Positions 53,850 to 63,257 of a DNA stretch of 64,000 nt are shown here, in pieces (position 1 is the stretch's first letter; every line of letters begins with the position of its first letter). Position numbers and translations under genes: made by a program. Source of the DNA: Flavobacterium kingsejongi (GTDB taxonomy: Bacteria; Bacteroidota; Bacteroidia; Flavobacteriales; Flavobacteriaceae); NCBI RefSeq assembly GCF_003076475.1, contig NZ_CP020919.1, positions 3,534,001-3,598,000 on the forward strand, in the 5' to 3' direction. Under the pieces are notes generated by a model. The model saw only the letters and a program-made list of their open reading frames with translations, had not been told where the DNA came from and did no database searches.

Positions 53850-55151
53850 TTATTTCGCTATTTCTTTATAGACCACAACTTTTTCTTTGGACAGCTTTTG
53901 TTCCAGCCATGCTTCCAGTTTTATCCTGGCTTCTTCCGTCAGGGCTTTTTTACCTTTATAAATCAGTACCGGAACTGTTTTTACGCTATCCGTTTCGGGA
54001 TTGAAAACATGGTCACTGATAGCAATATTATCAATCCCGGGAAACAGGATTTTCATTTCGGCTAAAATACCTTTAGTATCGTATTTTTTAGCCTCTAATT
54101 CTTTTTTCAGGTTATCAATGACAATATCTTTTTCATTCACCCGCAGTTTATCCGAATTGATTGCCCTCAGGATGTCTTTTTTCAGGTCGGTAGTGTCCTG
54201 GCGGATGAGCAGTTGGGTATCGGTAATATCATAGTCTTTTAGTTTCCGGTTCAGCGCTTCAATTTCGCTATCGGTAAATTTCTTACTCAGGAATACCAAT
54301 TCAATGGCTTTGGGAGTCTGGTTGAATTTGGTCTTTTCATACAATATCGTATAGCCTTTATCCGTAAACTCCTGTTCCAGGAACAATTCTGTCTTTTGTG
54401 TATATTTCTTCTGCTGAAACAGTTGGTTGGCAAAATAAATACTCGGCAAAACCATGACCAGTGTGAGTATCGTTATGGCATATTGCACCCTTTTTTCATT
54501 CTTCTGATCTACAAGTGCCGCTTTAGGATAATTGAGGTATTTGACAATAATAAAGGTCGCGATACAAATGAATACGCAATTGATGGTGTACAGGTACATG
54601 GCTCCAAAGAAGAACTTAAAATTCCCGATCGCCAGTCCGTAACCCGCAGTACAAAGGGGTGGCATCAGTGCTGTAGCAATAGCCACACCGGGAATCGGGT
54701 TGCCTTTTTCGACACGGGTAATCGCTATCACGCCTACCAATCCACCAAAAAAGGCAATCAGCACATCATAAATATTCGGGGAGGTCCGGGCGAGCAATTC
54801 GGTCTGGGTTTCTTTAAAGGGACTCAGGTAAAAATAAAGGGTGGAAACCACCAAGCTGACGATGGTAGCAATCAGTAAGTTTTTAAGTGATTTTTTCAAG
54901 AGCTGGAAATCGAAAATCCCAAGGCCAAACCCGGCACCGATAATCGGTCCCATCAACGGTGAGATTAGCATCGCACCAATGATTACGGCTGTAGAATTGA
55001 CATTAAGCCCTACCGAGGCAATTACGATTGCACAGGCCAGAATCCAAAGATTCGATCCGCGGAATGAGGTGTTGGCTTTTACATTTTCCAGTACTTTTTG
55101 CCTGTTTTCCTCCCCGGAATGCAGGTTAATAAAATCAAATATCCTATTCAT
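53850..55151 (-). CDS. DUF389 (TIGR00341-type) membrane protein
   Basis: 433 aa. The N-terminal half is the DUF389 membrane domain with about five or six segments; its mark is STAVIIGAMLISPLMGPIIG near residues 53-72, followed by GVAIATALMPPLCTAGYGLA. The C-terminal half (about 235-433) is soluble and rich in Lys, Glu and Asp, probably a separate ligand or sensing domain. Function unknown. Confidence 0.88.
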   Translation of the reverse strand: MNRIFDFINLHSGEENRQKVLENVKANTSFRGSNLWILACAIVIASVGLNVNSTAVIIGAMLISPLMGPIIGAGFGLGIFDFQLLKKSLKNLLIATIVSLVVSTLYFYLSPFKETQTELLARTSPNIYDVLIAFFGGLVGVIAITRVEKGNPIPGVAIATALMPPLCTAGYGLAIGNFKFFFGAMYLYTINCVFICIATFIIVKYLNYPKAALVDQKNEKRVQYAITILTLVMVLPSIYFANQLFQQKKYTQKTELFLEQEFTDKGYTILYEKTKFNQTPKAIELVFLSKKFTDSEIEALNRKLKDYDITDTQLLIRQDTTDLKKDILRAINSDKLRVNEKDIVIDNLKKELEAKKYDTKGILAEMKILFPGIDNIAISDHVFNPETDSVKTVPVLIYKGKKALTEEARIKLEAWLEQKLSKEKVVVYKEIAK

Positions 55152-55330
55152 TTTCTTAAGAGTTTAATTCGAAATCTACCTGGGGAAACTACAGCTGCCT
55201 TTTCAACAAACCTTGTTGGCAGCGATAAAGTTATATAATAAATAAATACAAACAACACAGCAACAGGCAGATTTTAAACTCCTCTATATTTTTTTTATAG
55301 CATGCTGAACAAGCCGTATGCTTAGGCAAC

Positions 55331-55519
55331 GTGGCAACAACCATAGAAGGCGCGGCAAGAAGCAAAGAAGGCGTGACAAGAGGTAAAGATGATGTGACAA
55401 GAAGCAAAGAAGGCGTGACAAGAGGTAAAGAGGACGTGACAAGAAGCAAAGAAGGCGTGACAAGAGGTAAAGAAGACGTGACAAGAGGCGTAGAAGGCAT
55501 GACAAGAGGTAAAGAGGGG
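55331..55519. repeat. Tandem array of nine 21-bp units
   Basis: Nine units of 21 bp with no spacers, most beginning GTGACAAGA. Units reading ...AGCAAAGAAGGC alternate with units reading ...GGTAAAGA(G/A)GAC, giving a 42-bp higher period in the centre; the first unit (GTGGCAACAACC...) and the last two are diverged. On the plus strand it is open as VTRSKEG/VTRGKED heptads (GTG 55331 to TAG 55525), and the minus strand is open too (55500 to 55231). No promoter, signal peptide or domain supports a gene. The gap 55152-55666 holds this array and the left end of the IS256-type element. Confidence 0.9.
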
Positions 55520-55543
55520 AGGTAGTCGGGAGTAGTCGTTAGA

Positions 55544-56893
55544 TTGTGTAAACGTAGAAATTGATTTTAATTTGATTTGAGATTTTAAGGCTTAGCCAAA
55601 AAACAACAGATCATTAAGTATAGAATTTAAAAGAACTACATTTAAATAATTTAAAAAGAGCGGATTATGATCGAAGATGGTAAATTACCCAAAGATTTTG
55701 CAAAGCAATTTAAAAACAAAGAAGACTTCCATACTTTTTTTCAAGACCTGTATAAACAAGGCATTGAACAACTACTCCAGGGAGAATTGGATGCTCATCT
55801 GGGATATGAGAAGCATAATATTGACGGATACAATACAGGCAATAGCCGTAATGGTTCTTTCTCAAAGAATATAAAATCAGAGACTTTGGGCAATATGGTC
55901 CTGGCTATTCCCCGGGATAGAAATGGTGAATTCGAGCCTCAGGTCATCGGAAAAGGCCAATCGATGAGTGAAAAGATTGAAGATGCTATTTTAGGAATGT
56001 ACAGTCGTGGAATGACCCGTAGTGATATTGTAGAACAAGTTAAAGAAGTTTATGGGATATCAGTAAGTGAGTCCACGATTTCGACCATCTCTGATAGAAT
56101 ACTGGCTGATGTTGATTTATGGACTAAAAGGGCTTTAGAACCACAGTATCTGATTGTTTGGATGGATGCTGTGCATATGAAAGTAAGAACAGATGGGAAA
56201 TATGAAAACCATGCAATTTACATTGTAATCGGACTAAAAACAGATGGTAAGAAAGAAGTATTAGGAATGTGGCTAAATAAAGAAGAGTCGGCTTCATTTT
56301 GGATGACTGTACTCTCTGACATAAAATCTCGTGGAGTAAAGGATATTCTCATTGCCTGTACAGATAACCTTACCGGATTTACAAAAGCTATCAGAGGTGT
56401 TTTTCCAAATACAGAATCCCAGCTTTGCATTGTTCATCAAATAAGGAATAGCCTTAAGTTTGTAGTAGTTAAGGATAGAAAAGCATTTTGCAGTGCAATG
56501 AAAGAAGTATATACTGCAATAAATCAGGAAGAAGCCGTTTTAGCTCTGGCTGAATTTAAAAAAAACTGGGAAGCAAAATATAAATATGCCGTTTGCTCCT
56601 GGGAAAAGAATTGGGAAAATCTCATGCCTTTTTTGGCCTATCCTGCTGAAATCAGGAAAATAATGTACACCACAAATACAATAGAAAACTTAAACAGGGG
56701 AATTAGAAAATATACCAAAACAAAAGTGCAGTTCCCAGATGAAAAAAGCGTCAAGAAATCAGTCTATTTAGCAATACAAAATTGTGAAAAAAGCTGGATA
56801 AATGCAATACCAAGCTGGGGATTAATCATGAATCAGTTCTTGGTCATATTTGGAGAAAGGTGTAATATTAAACACTAAGAACTGTTTACACAA
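55544..56893 (+). mobile_element. IS256-family insertion sequence
   Basis: About 1350 bp bounded by the inverted repeats TTGTGTAAAC (55544-55553) and GTTTACACAA (56884-56893), with one IS256-type transposase gene. I find no 8-9 base direct duplicate at its flanks, so the boundary may differ slightly, or the duplicate was lost. The left end lies 24 bases from the 21-bp repeat array. Confidence 0.85.
55667..56878 (+). CDS. IS256-family (mutator-type) transposase
   Basis: 403 aa, full length. DDE residues D167 (VWMDAVHMKVR), D233 (CTDNLTGF) and E340 (TTNTIENLNR), with the C-x-x-H signature in LCIVHQIRNS near residue 254. N-terminal DNA-binding region with LLQGELDAHLGYEKH. No frameshift or stop, so probably functional. 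Confidence 0.95.
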   Translation: MIEDGKLPKDFAKQFKNKEDFHTFFQDLYKQGIEQLLQGELDAHLGYEKHNIDGYNTGNSRNGSFSKNIKSETLGNMVLAIPRDRNGEFEPQVIGKGQSMSEKIEDAILGMYSRGMTRSDIVEQVKEVYGISVSESTISTISDRILADVDLWTKRALEPQYLIVWMDAVHMKVRTDGKYENHAIYIVIGLKTDGKKEVLGMWLNKEESASFWMTVLSDIKSRGVKDILIACTDNLTGFTKAIRGVFPNTESQLCIVHQIRNSLKFVVVKDRKAFCSAMKEVYTAINQEEAVLALAEFKKNWEAKYKYAVCSWEKNWENLMPFLAYPAEIRKIMYTTNTIENLNRGIRKYTKTKVQFPDEKSVKKSVYLAIQNCEKSWINAIPSWGLIMNQFLVIFGERCNIKH

Positions 56894-57041
56894 AATTTCG
56901 ACCAGTCTCTGTAGGATTTTTTTACAGATCAATAGCCTCCGGTAATTTTTAAAAGACCTCATATATTGGTCAAAAATCAATTGATTGGGATCCGAATTGC
57001 CCTGATTAGCGAAACATTGCGGTATTCTTGGTAATTCTGCC

Positions 57042-57049
57042 TATCTTTG
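57042..57049 (+). promoter_or_regulatory. -7 box of the RNA helicase gene
   Basis: A perfect TATCTTTG with TTG 22 bases upstream (57017-57019), 17 bases before the ATG. Confidence 0.65.
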
Positions 57050-57065
57050 CCTAAAATTTATAACA

Positions 57066-58418
57066 ATGTCCACTTTCGAAAATTTCAATCTTCCTAAATC
57101 ACTACAAAAAGCAATAGATGATTTAGGATTTACTTCCCCTACTCCTATACAGGAAAAATCTTTTTCCGTTATTATGTCGGGGCGCGATATGATGGGAATT
57201 GCTCAGACGGGAACGGGTAAGACTTTTGCTTATCTGCTGCCGCTTCTTAAACTCTATAAATTTACACCTACCGAAACTCCTAAAATCGTTATTATCGTCC
57301 CTACCCGGGAATTGGTAGTACAGGTTGTGGAAGAAGTAGAAAAAATAGCCAAATACATGTCCGTGCGCACCCTTGGTGTTTATGGTGGTGTGAACATCAA
57401 CACGCAAAAAAAATCGGTTTATCAGGGGATAGATATCCTTGTGGGTACGCCGGGGCGAATGATGGATTTAGCCTTGGACAATGTGATCCGTTTTGATGAA
57501 ACCCAAAAACTGGTTATTGATGAATTTGATGAAATGCTGAACTTAGGGTTCCGTTTTCAGCTGACTTCTATCCTGGCCATGATGCGTCCGAAAAAACAGA
57601 GCATCTTGTTTTCAGCTACGATGACGGATGAGGTTGATGAAGTACTGAATGACTTTTTTGATTTCCCGGAAGAAGTATCCTTGGCAACCTCCGGTACACC
57701 ATTGGAACAAATCCAGCAATTCCGTTATGATGTACCCAACCACAATACCAAAGTAAACCTGCTGAAACACCTGTTGGCAGAAAACGAAAACATGAGCAGG
57801 ATTCTTATTTTCGTGAATAATAAGAAAATTGCCGATATGGTGCACGACAAGATTGATGCGGAATTCCCCGATCAGTTTGGGGTAATCCACTCGAATAAAT
57901 CACAGAATTACCGACTTAGCACCATGGCCGAATTCCAGGAAGGAAATATCCGTGGGATCATTACAACCGATATTATGGCGAGGGGCCTTGACATCTCCGA
58001 CATTACACACGTCATCAACTTTGAAGCTTCTGAAGTGCCGGAACAATACATTCACCGTATTGGTAGGACAGGCCGTGCAGACAAAGAAGGAACAGCGTTG
58101 AGCTTTATTACAAAAAGAGAACAAGAGTTTTTTATTGAAAGTGAAATGCTGATGGATATGGAAGTAAAAATACTGCCCCTTCCCGAAGCTGTTGAAATTT
58201 CTACGGTACTGATTGAGCCTGAAAAGCTGAAACAGAAAGTGAAATTCATGATGAAGAAAGTAAAAATGGACGGTGGTGAAGCGTTCCATGAAAAATCAGC
58301 CAAGAACAAAAAAGTAAATCTTGGAGGCCCTGGAAAAACGAAACCAAGGAAAACGAAACCGAGAAACCGTGGTGTTGAAAAAACAAGAGCGGCTAAGAGA
58401 AAGAAAAACAAAGAATAG
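57066..58418 (+). CDS. DEAD-box-family RNA helicase with DEFD motif II
   Basis: 450 aa. Q motif (FTSPTPIQEKS), motif I AQTGTGKT (46-53), Ia PTRELVVQ, Ib TPGRMMDL, motif II DEFD (152-155) in place of DEAD, motif III SATMTD, IV LIFVNNKK, V TTDIMARGLDI and VI HRIGRTGRAD. The C-terminal tail is strongly basic (KPRKTKPRNRGVEKTRAAKRKK) and should bind RNA, cited here as a span after residue 425. It unwinds RNA duplexes, likely in ribosome assembly or cold adaptation. Confidence 0.94.
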   Translation: MSTFENFNLPKSLQKAIDDLGFTSPTPIQEKSFSVIMSGRDMMGIAQTGTGKTFAYLLPLLKLYKFTPTETPKIVIIVPTRELVVQVVEEVEKIAKYMSVRTLGVYGGVNINTQKKSVYQGIDILVGTPGRMMDLALDNVIRFDETQKLVIDEFDEMLNLGFRFQLTSILAMMRPKKQSILFSATMTDEVDEVLNDFFDFPEEVSLATSGTPLEQIQQFRYDVPNHNTKVNLLKHLLAENENMSRILIFVNNKKIADMVHDKIDAEFPDQFGVIHSNKSQNYRLSTMAEFQEGNIRGIITTDIMARGLDISDITHVINFEASEVPEQYIHRIGRTGRADKEGTALSFITKREQEFFIESEMLMDMEVKILPLPEAVEISTVLIEPEKLKQKVKFMMKKVKMDGGEAFHEKSAKNKKVNLGGPGKTKPRKTKPRNRGVEKTRAAKRKKNKE

Positions 58419-58446
58419 ATACCGGATTTAGTTCAGTACTACACCT

Positions 58447-58488
58447 AAAAAAAGCGTCCCGATTAATTATAATCGGGACGCTTTTTTT
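58447..58488. terminator. Bidirectional terminator
   Basis: AGCGTCCCGATTA pairs with TAATCGGGACGCT around a 4-base loop, with A and T tracts on both sides. Confidence 0.9.
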
Positions 58489-58506
58489 ATAGTAATGAAG
58501 GACGTA

Positions 58507-59925
58507 TTAATGCCCGGAGACATTTTGGCCTACTGCTACATTTTTCAGTTTTCGGGAACAATAGATACCGAAATACAGGATATACAGGTAACAGAATACC
58601 GGAACAATAAAGGATTTCTGCACCCCGATTTCAGAATCTGCAATGGCACCCTGAATCAATGGTACTAAAGCTCCACCCAATATAGCCATGACCAGCAGCG
58701 AAGATCCCTGGCTGGTATATTTGCCCAAACCGGATATCCCTAAAGTATATATATTGGAGAACATAATAGAGTTAAAAATCCCTATTCCCAAGATGCTGTA
58801 CATCGCCAGCTCCCCACTATTGAATATGGCAGAAAGCAACAACATTACGTTGATACTGGCAAATACTGACAGTGTACGTGCGGGTGCTGATTTCCCAATC
58901 ATAAAGGCAACAAAGTTCAAGACTATAAATCCGATGAAGAAACTGATTTGTGAGAAATCCAGGTTAACGATACTAAAGATCAACAGGAACACCAGTGTCG
59001 CAGCCACAACCATGTATACTGCTTTTTTGGTAGCACTAATGCCGTGGTTCAGCGAAATGGCCCCCAGGAATCGGCCAATCATGGCACCACCCCAATACAG
59101 GGCAAGGTAATTTTTACTCACCGACTCAGAAAGTCCCATGATACTATCCTGTTCCAAAAAGCTAATGATAAAACTACCTACGGCTACTTCTCCTCCTACA
59201 TAACAGAAGATCCCCAAAACCCCCAGTCGCAATTGTGGGAATTTCAAAGCCCCAAGGCCTTTGGTTTCTGTTTCTTCGGCCTGGAAAGAAGGTAATTTCA
59301 CATTGTAGATCAATACCGCTACCAACAGCAGGATCACCGCAAATATAAGGTAGGGAATACGGGTAGCTTCAGCAGAAATACTTCCATCAGCATCCGCGAA
59401 AAATTCAAATATCAGGTGACCACCCAATACAGGGGCAATCGTAGTTCCGAAAGCATTGAATGCCTGGGTCATATTCAAACGGCTGGAAGCACTATCTTCC
59501 GGCCCAAGAAGGGAAACATAGGCATTGGCCGTAATCTGCAGGATGGTAAAGCCCAATCCTAACACAAATAAAGCCCCAAGGAACAATCCGTATACCGAGA
59601 AGGTTGCCGCCGGGTAAAACAAAGCACATCCTATTGCTGACAATATAATTCCCGAAATGATCCCGGCTTTGTAACCAATTTTATTAATAGGGTCTCCTTT
59701 ATAATAGGAGATCACGAAATAGGCTAATGAACCAATAAAATAGGCCCCAAAAAAGCAAAACTGTACCAACATCGCTTCAATAAAGCTCAGGGCAAATATT
59801 TTTTTCAGGTAGGGAATCAGGATATCATTCATACAGGTAATAAATCCCCACATAAAAAATAAAAGCGTAATCGTAATCAGCGGAACGGTATAATTAGTTC
59901 TGGTTTTCTCGGATGTATTGGTCAT
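58507..59925 (-). CDS. MFS sugar transporter, FucP/GluP type
   Basis: 472 aa with twelve predicted membrane segments. Signs of the fucose/glucose-galactose symporter branch are TLLFFMWGFITCMNDILIPYL at the N-terminus, FFGAYFIGSLAYFVISYYKG in segment 2, and LGFTILQITANAYVSLLGPE. It imports a hexose or related sugar with protons or sodium; which one is not evident. 77 bases upstream of a lactonase-fold gene on the same strand. Confidence 0.92.
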   Translation of the reverse strand: MTNTSEKTRTNYTVPLITITLLFFMWGFITCMNDILIPYLKKIFALSFIEAMLVQFCFFGAYFIGSLAYFVISYYKGDPINKIGYKAGIISGIILSAIGCALFYPAATFSVYGLFLGALFVLGLGFTILQITANAYVSLLGPEDSASSRLNMTQAFNAFGTTIAPVLGGHLIFEFFADADGSISAEATRIPYLIFAVILLLVAVLIYNVKLPSFQAEETETKGLGALKFPQLRLGVLGIFCYVGGEVAVGSFIISFLEQDSIMGLSESVSKNYLALYWGGAMIGRFLGAISLNHGISATKKAVYMVVAATLVFLLIFSIVNLDFSQISFFIGFIVLNFVAFMIGKSAPARTLSVFASINVMLLLSAIFNSGELAMYSILGIGIFNSIMFSNIYTLGISGLGKYTSQGSSLLVMAILGGALVPLIQGAIADSEIGVQKSFIVPVFCYLYILYFGIYCSRKLKNVAVGQNVSGH

Positions 59926-59973
59926 TTTGATTTAAATAATTGAATATGGTTTTATTTAGGTAATAATAGTTTC

Positions 59974-59981
59974 CAAAAATA
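59974..59981 (-). promoter_or_regulatory. -7 box of the MFS transporter gene
   Basis: TATTTTTG on the minus strand, 49 bases before the ATG; it shows the transporter has its own promoter downstream of the lactonase gene. Confidence 0.5.
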
Positions 59982-60002
59982 CGGATCTTTTCGATCTAAA
60001 AA

Positions 60003-61118
60003 TTATTTCACAGGGGTAAAAACCAAACAAACCGGGGCACAAACCTCAATTTCTTTGCCTGTAGGACGCAGCAGCCCTGTTTTTTTATCCCGTTTGAAGA
60101 TAACGATGTTTGCGGTGTACTGATGCCCTACCAATACATACTCCCCACTCGGGTCAATCGCAAAGTTTCTGGGCCCTTTACCGCCGGAACTCATTTGCCC
60201 GATTTGTGAAAGCAATCCCTTGCTACTGATCTTAAAAATGGTAATATCATTGGCATCTCCACGGTTGGTGGCATAAAGGAACTTCACATCTGCCGAGATA
60301 TGGATGTCTGCGGAACTGATGTCTCCTTTAAAATCTTTGGCGACAATAGTGGTTTCCTGGATTTTTGTAAAATGACCTTTCTTATACTGAAAGGCGGTAA
60401 CTGTACCATCTAGCTCATGGATCAGGTAAGCCAACTTGCCGTTAGGGCTAAAAGCAAAATGCCTTGGCCCACTGCCGGATTTAACCGCAAAACTATGATC
60501 TAATGTAAGCGTATTGGCTCCGCCGTTGGCGTCATATTTATATACCGAAATCTTATCGGTACCTAAATCATTTGCAATGACAAATTTCTTATCGGGCGAA
60601 AACACGGTCATGTGTACATGGGCACTTTCCTGCCTTTGCGCATTCGGGCCTTTACCCTGGTGCTGGATGACCTGTTTGGCTTCCGTTAGCGTTCCGTCGG
60701 CATTCCTTCCGAATACGGCAATAGTACCTCCGGAATAATTGGCGGTGATCACATTGTTGTTGTCGGCAATAATATAACAGGGATCTGCTCCATGCGCATC
60801 CTGCTTATTCAGGTACTTCATTGCACCATCAGCCGGATTAAAGGAAAAAGCACTTACGGTACTTTTAGCGCCTTCTTCATTCACGGAATACACCAGCGTC
60901 GCTTCCGGGCTTAACGCCAGATAACTTGGATTAATGGTTTGCGGACTTGTATTTTTAAGGCGGAAATCCCCGGTTTTTGTATCGAAATCATAAACGTAAA
61001 TCCCTTTGCTTTCGCAGGTATTGGTGTAGGTTCCTACCAGGAGATTATAGTGTTGCTGTTGTGCAGTGGCATGAATAAAGAACAGGAAAAAGAGCGGGAA
61101 AAAACTCAATTTTTTCAT
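60003..61118 (-). CDS. Lactonase-family seven-bladed beta-propeller protein, exported
   Basis: 371 aa with a signal peptide (FFPLFFLFFIHATAQ), so exported, unlike cytosolic 6-phosphogluconolactonase of this fold. Family segments: LLVGTYTNTCESKGIYVYDFD, GKGPNAQRQESAHVHMTVF, SGPRHFAFSPNGKLAYLIHE and GGKGPRNFAIDPSGEYVLVGHQ (each cited from one blade). It may hydrolyse a sugar lactone in the periplasm. The sugar transporter gene follows on the same strand. Confidence 0.88.
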   Translation of the reverse strand: MKKLSFFPLFFLFFIHATAQQQHYNLLVGTYTNTCESKGIYVYDFDTKTGDFRLKNTSPQTINPSYLALSPEATLVYSVNEEGAKSTVSAFSFNPADGAMKYLNKQDAHGADPCYIIADNNNVITANYSGGTIAVFGRNADGTLTEAKQVIQHQGKGPNAQRQESAHVHMTVFSPDKKFVIANDLGTDKISVYKYDANGGANTLTLDHSFAVKSGSGPRHFAFSPNGKLAYLIHELDGTVTAFQYKKGHFTKIQETTIVAKDFKGDISSADIHISADVKFLYATNRGDANDITIFKISSKGLLSQIGQMSSGGKGPRNFAIDPSGEYVLVGHQYTANIVIFKRDKKTGLLRPTGKEIEVCAPVCLVFTPVK

Positions 61119-61139
61119 CTAAAAGTAATTTAAGAAAAA

Positions 61140-61147
61140 CAAAAGTA
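61140..61147 (-). promoter_or_regulatory. -7 box of the lactonase gene
   Basis: TACTTTTG on the minus strand, 22 bases before the ATG. Confidence 0.55.
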
Positions 61148-61295
61148 ACTTTTTTCATTTTTTAAATACAATCCGTAAATGTTAATTAGAAATAAAAAAG
61201 TTTTTTCGGTGATTAACGTCCTAAATAACTGTTTTTTACGAAAAATACTTTTAAATTCCTTAAAATCTATCCTTGCCAAATTCATGAATAAACAC

Positions 61296-61303
61296 TATTT
61301 TTG
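61296..61303 (+). promoter_or_regulatory. -7 box of the BatA-type gene
   Basis: TATTTTTG, 17 bases before the ATG at 61320; it argues against the TTG at 61311 as the start. Confidence 0.6.
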
Positions 61304-61319
61304 ACAAACTTTGATAGGA

Positions 61320-63257
61320 ATGCAATTTAAACACCCGGAAATCCTCTACTTTCTTTTCTTGCTGGTCATTCCAATCCTTGTTCATTTATTCCAACTCCGG
61401 CGTTTCAAAAAAGAATATTTTACCAACGTCCGTTTCCTGAAAGAACTCAGTATCCAAACCCGTAAAAGCGCCTCCATCAAAAAATGGCTCCTGCTTGCGA
61501 CACGCCTTTTATTATTAGCCTGTATTATCCTTGCCTTTGCACAGCCTTTTTTCAATGCGAAAGACCAGAAAAATACGTCGAATGAAATGTATATCATTTT
61601 AGACAATTCATTCAGTATGCAGGCGAAAGGCAAAAATGGGGAATTACTAAAAAGAGCGGTTCAGGATATCCTGAAACACACCCCGGAGAACACCACTTTT
61701 TCGTTACTGACCAATGATGATGCTTTTTGGGATACCGACATCCGATCCCTGCAAAAAGAATTACAGCAGCTCTCCTATTCCTCCACCCCTTTTATGCTGG
61801 ACAATCAGACTGCGAAAATAAAAGCTAAAAAATCACCCTTCCGCAAAGATATCGTCGTCATTACAGATGGTATCGGAACACAGGCCAAACAGCTTAAAAA
61901 CCTGGATACCGATTTCAATCCGTATTTTGTACTGCCGGAAGCGGAAAACCGCAATAATATTGCTACCGATAGTGTGTACATCCACCAAACGCTTGACAAT
62001 TTCTACGAAATCAAAATCAAACTTTCCCAGTCCGGGAAATTTGAAACTAAAATCCCGGTAGCGGTATACAACGGCACTAACCTGATTGCAACTACACAAG
62101 TAGCCTTTACCCATCCTACCGAAGAAATTGGCTTTACGATTCCAAAAGGTGATTTTAACGGCTATGTAGTGGTTACCGATAACAGCCTGGAATATGATAA
62201 CAAATTGTTTTTCAGCATTACCCAACCCGCAAAGGTCAACGTGATCAGCATTGGTGCGGCTGCTAAAAGCCTGTTTTTGAACAAAATTTACACCCCGGAT
62301 GACTTCCACTACAGCAATTCGGAAGTACAAAACCTGGATTATAACCTGCTGGAAAAACAAGATGCCATTATTTTGAATGAACTGGCCGATATTCCGCAGG
62401 CATTACAAACGACATTAAATGCCTTTGTCAAAAAAGGCGGGAATGTAATCGTGATTCCTTCCCTTGAAAATCCGGTGGCCAACCTGAACGGCTTCCTGGC
62501 TAATTTTGGGCGTATGAGTTATGGCCCTTCCGAATCAAAATCCAAGATCATCACTAAAATTGCTTTTGGGCATCCGTTGTACCAGGGAGTTTTTGAAAGG
62601 AAAACCGATAACTTCCAATACCCGAGCGTCCAGCATTCTCTTGTGCTCAGCGGTGGCGAAATGATATTGGGCTTTGAAGACCAGACGCCATTCCTGGCAG
62701 GACAGAAAAACCTACCGGGTTCGGTCTATGTTTTTGCCGGCCCTATCAATACTGCGAACAGCAACTTTCAAAACGCACCACTGATTGTCCCAACGTTTTA
62801 TAATATGCCTCAGAACAGCGAAAACAATGCACTGAATGCTTTGGTGATCGGGCAAACGGCTCCGTTGTTTGTAGAAGCCAATCTGGCGAAAGAGGATATC
62901 CTGATCGTAAAACAATTTCAGGCCACTGATAGCAAGCAATTCATCCCTACCCAACAAATCCTGAACAATAAGGTCCGGATCTCTTTTGGCGAATCGCCAC
63001 AGGAAGCCGGAAACTACGGAATTTATAAAAAAGAGGCCCTGCTGAAAAACATCAGCTTTAACTACAGCCGCTCAGAAAGCGACCTGAGCCCACCTGATAC
63101 CCGGCTTTTTGCTGATTACAAAACATCCGGCAGTGTCGAGACCATTTTTGATACACTGCAGTCCGAACGGACCAATACTGAAATATGGAAATGGTTTGTC
63201 GTCCTCGCCTTACTGTTTTTAGTTACTGAAATATTCATACAAAAATTTGTAAAATGA
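61320..63257 (+). CDS. BatA-domain membrane protein with VWA-like region
   Basis: 645 aa from ATG 61320. N-terminal BatA segment (two hydrophobic stretches: ILYFLFLLVIPILVHLFQL and WLLLATRLLLLACIILAFAQ). A VWA-like fold follows, with IILDNSFSMQAKG at about residue 88 (MIDAS-like DxSxS becomes DNSFS). A large extracytoplasmic part and a final membrane segment (WFVVLALLFLVTEIFI) complete it. Relatives are common in Bacteroidota and thought to act in envelope stress or aerotolerance. The dihydroorotase-like gene overlaps its stop. Confidence 0.9.
   Translation: MQFKHPEILYFLFLLVIPILVHLFQLRRFKKEYFTNVRFLKELSIQTRKSASIKKWLLLATRLLLLACIILAFAQPFFNAKDQKNTSNEMYIILDNSFSMQAKGKNGELLKRAVQDILKHTPENTTFSLLTNDDAFWDTDIRSLQKELQQLSYSSTPFMLDNQTAKIKAKKSPFRKDIVVITDGIGTQAKQLKNLDTDFNPYFVLPEAENRNNIATDSVYIHQTLDNFYEIKIKLSQSGKFETKIPVAVYNGTNLIATTQVAFTHPTEEIGFTIPKGDFNGYVVVTDNSLEYDNKLFFSITQPAKVNVISIGAAAKSLFLNKIYTPDDFHYSNSEVQNLDYNLLEKQDAIILNELADIPQALQTTLNAFVKKGGNVIVIPSLENPVANLNGFLANFGRMSYGPSESKSKIITKIAFGHPLYQGVFERKTDNFQYPSVQHSLVLSGGEMILGFEDQTPFLAGQKNLPGSVYVFAGPINTANSNFQNAPLIVPTFYNMPQNSENNALNALVIGQTAPLFVEANLAKEDILIVKQFQATDSKQFIPTQQILNNKVRISFGESPQEAGNYGIYKKEALLKNISFNYSRSESDLSPPDTRLFADYKTSGSVETIFDTLQSERTNTEIWKWFVVLALLFLVTEIFIQKFVK

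Noticed and set aside
55231..55500. 89-aa minus-strand frame (LVTSSLPLVTP heptads) over the second array
   Set aside because: Same reason: a periodic stop-free frame. The plus frame is equally open, so neither is favoured as a gene.
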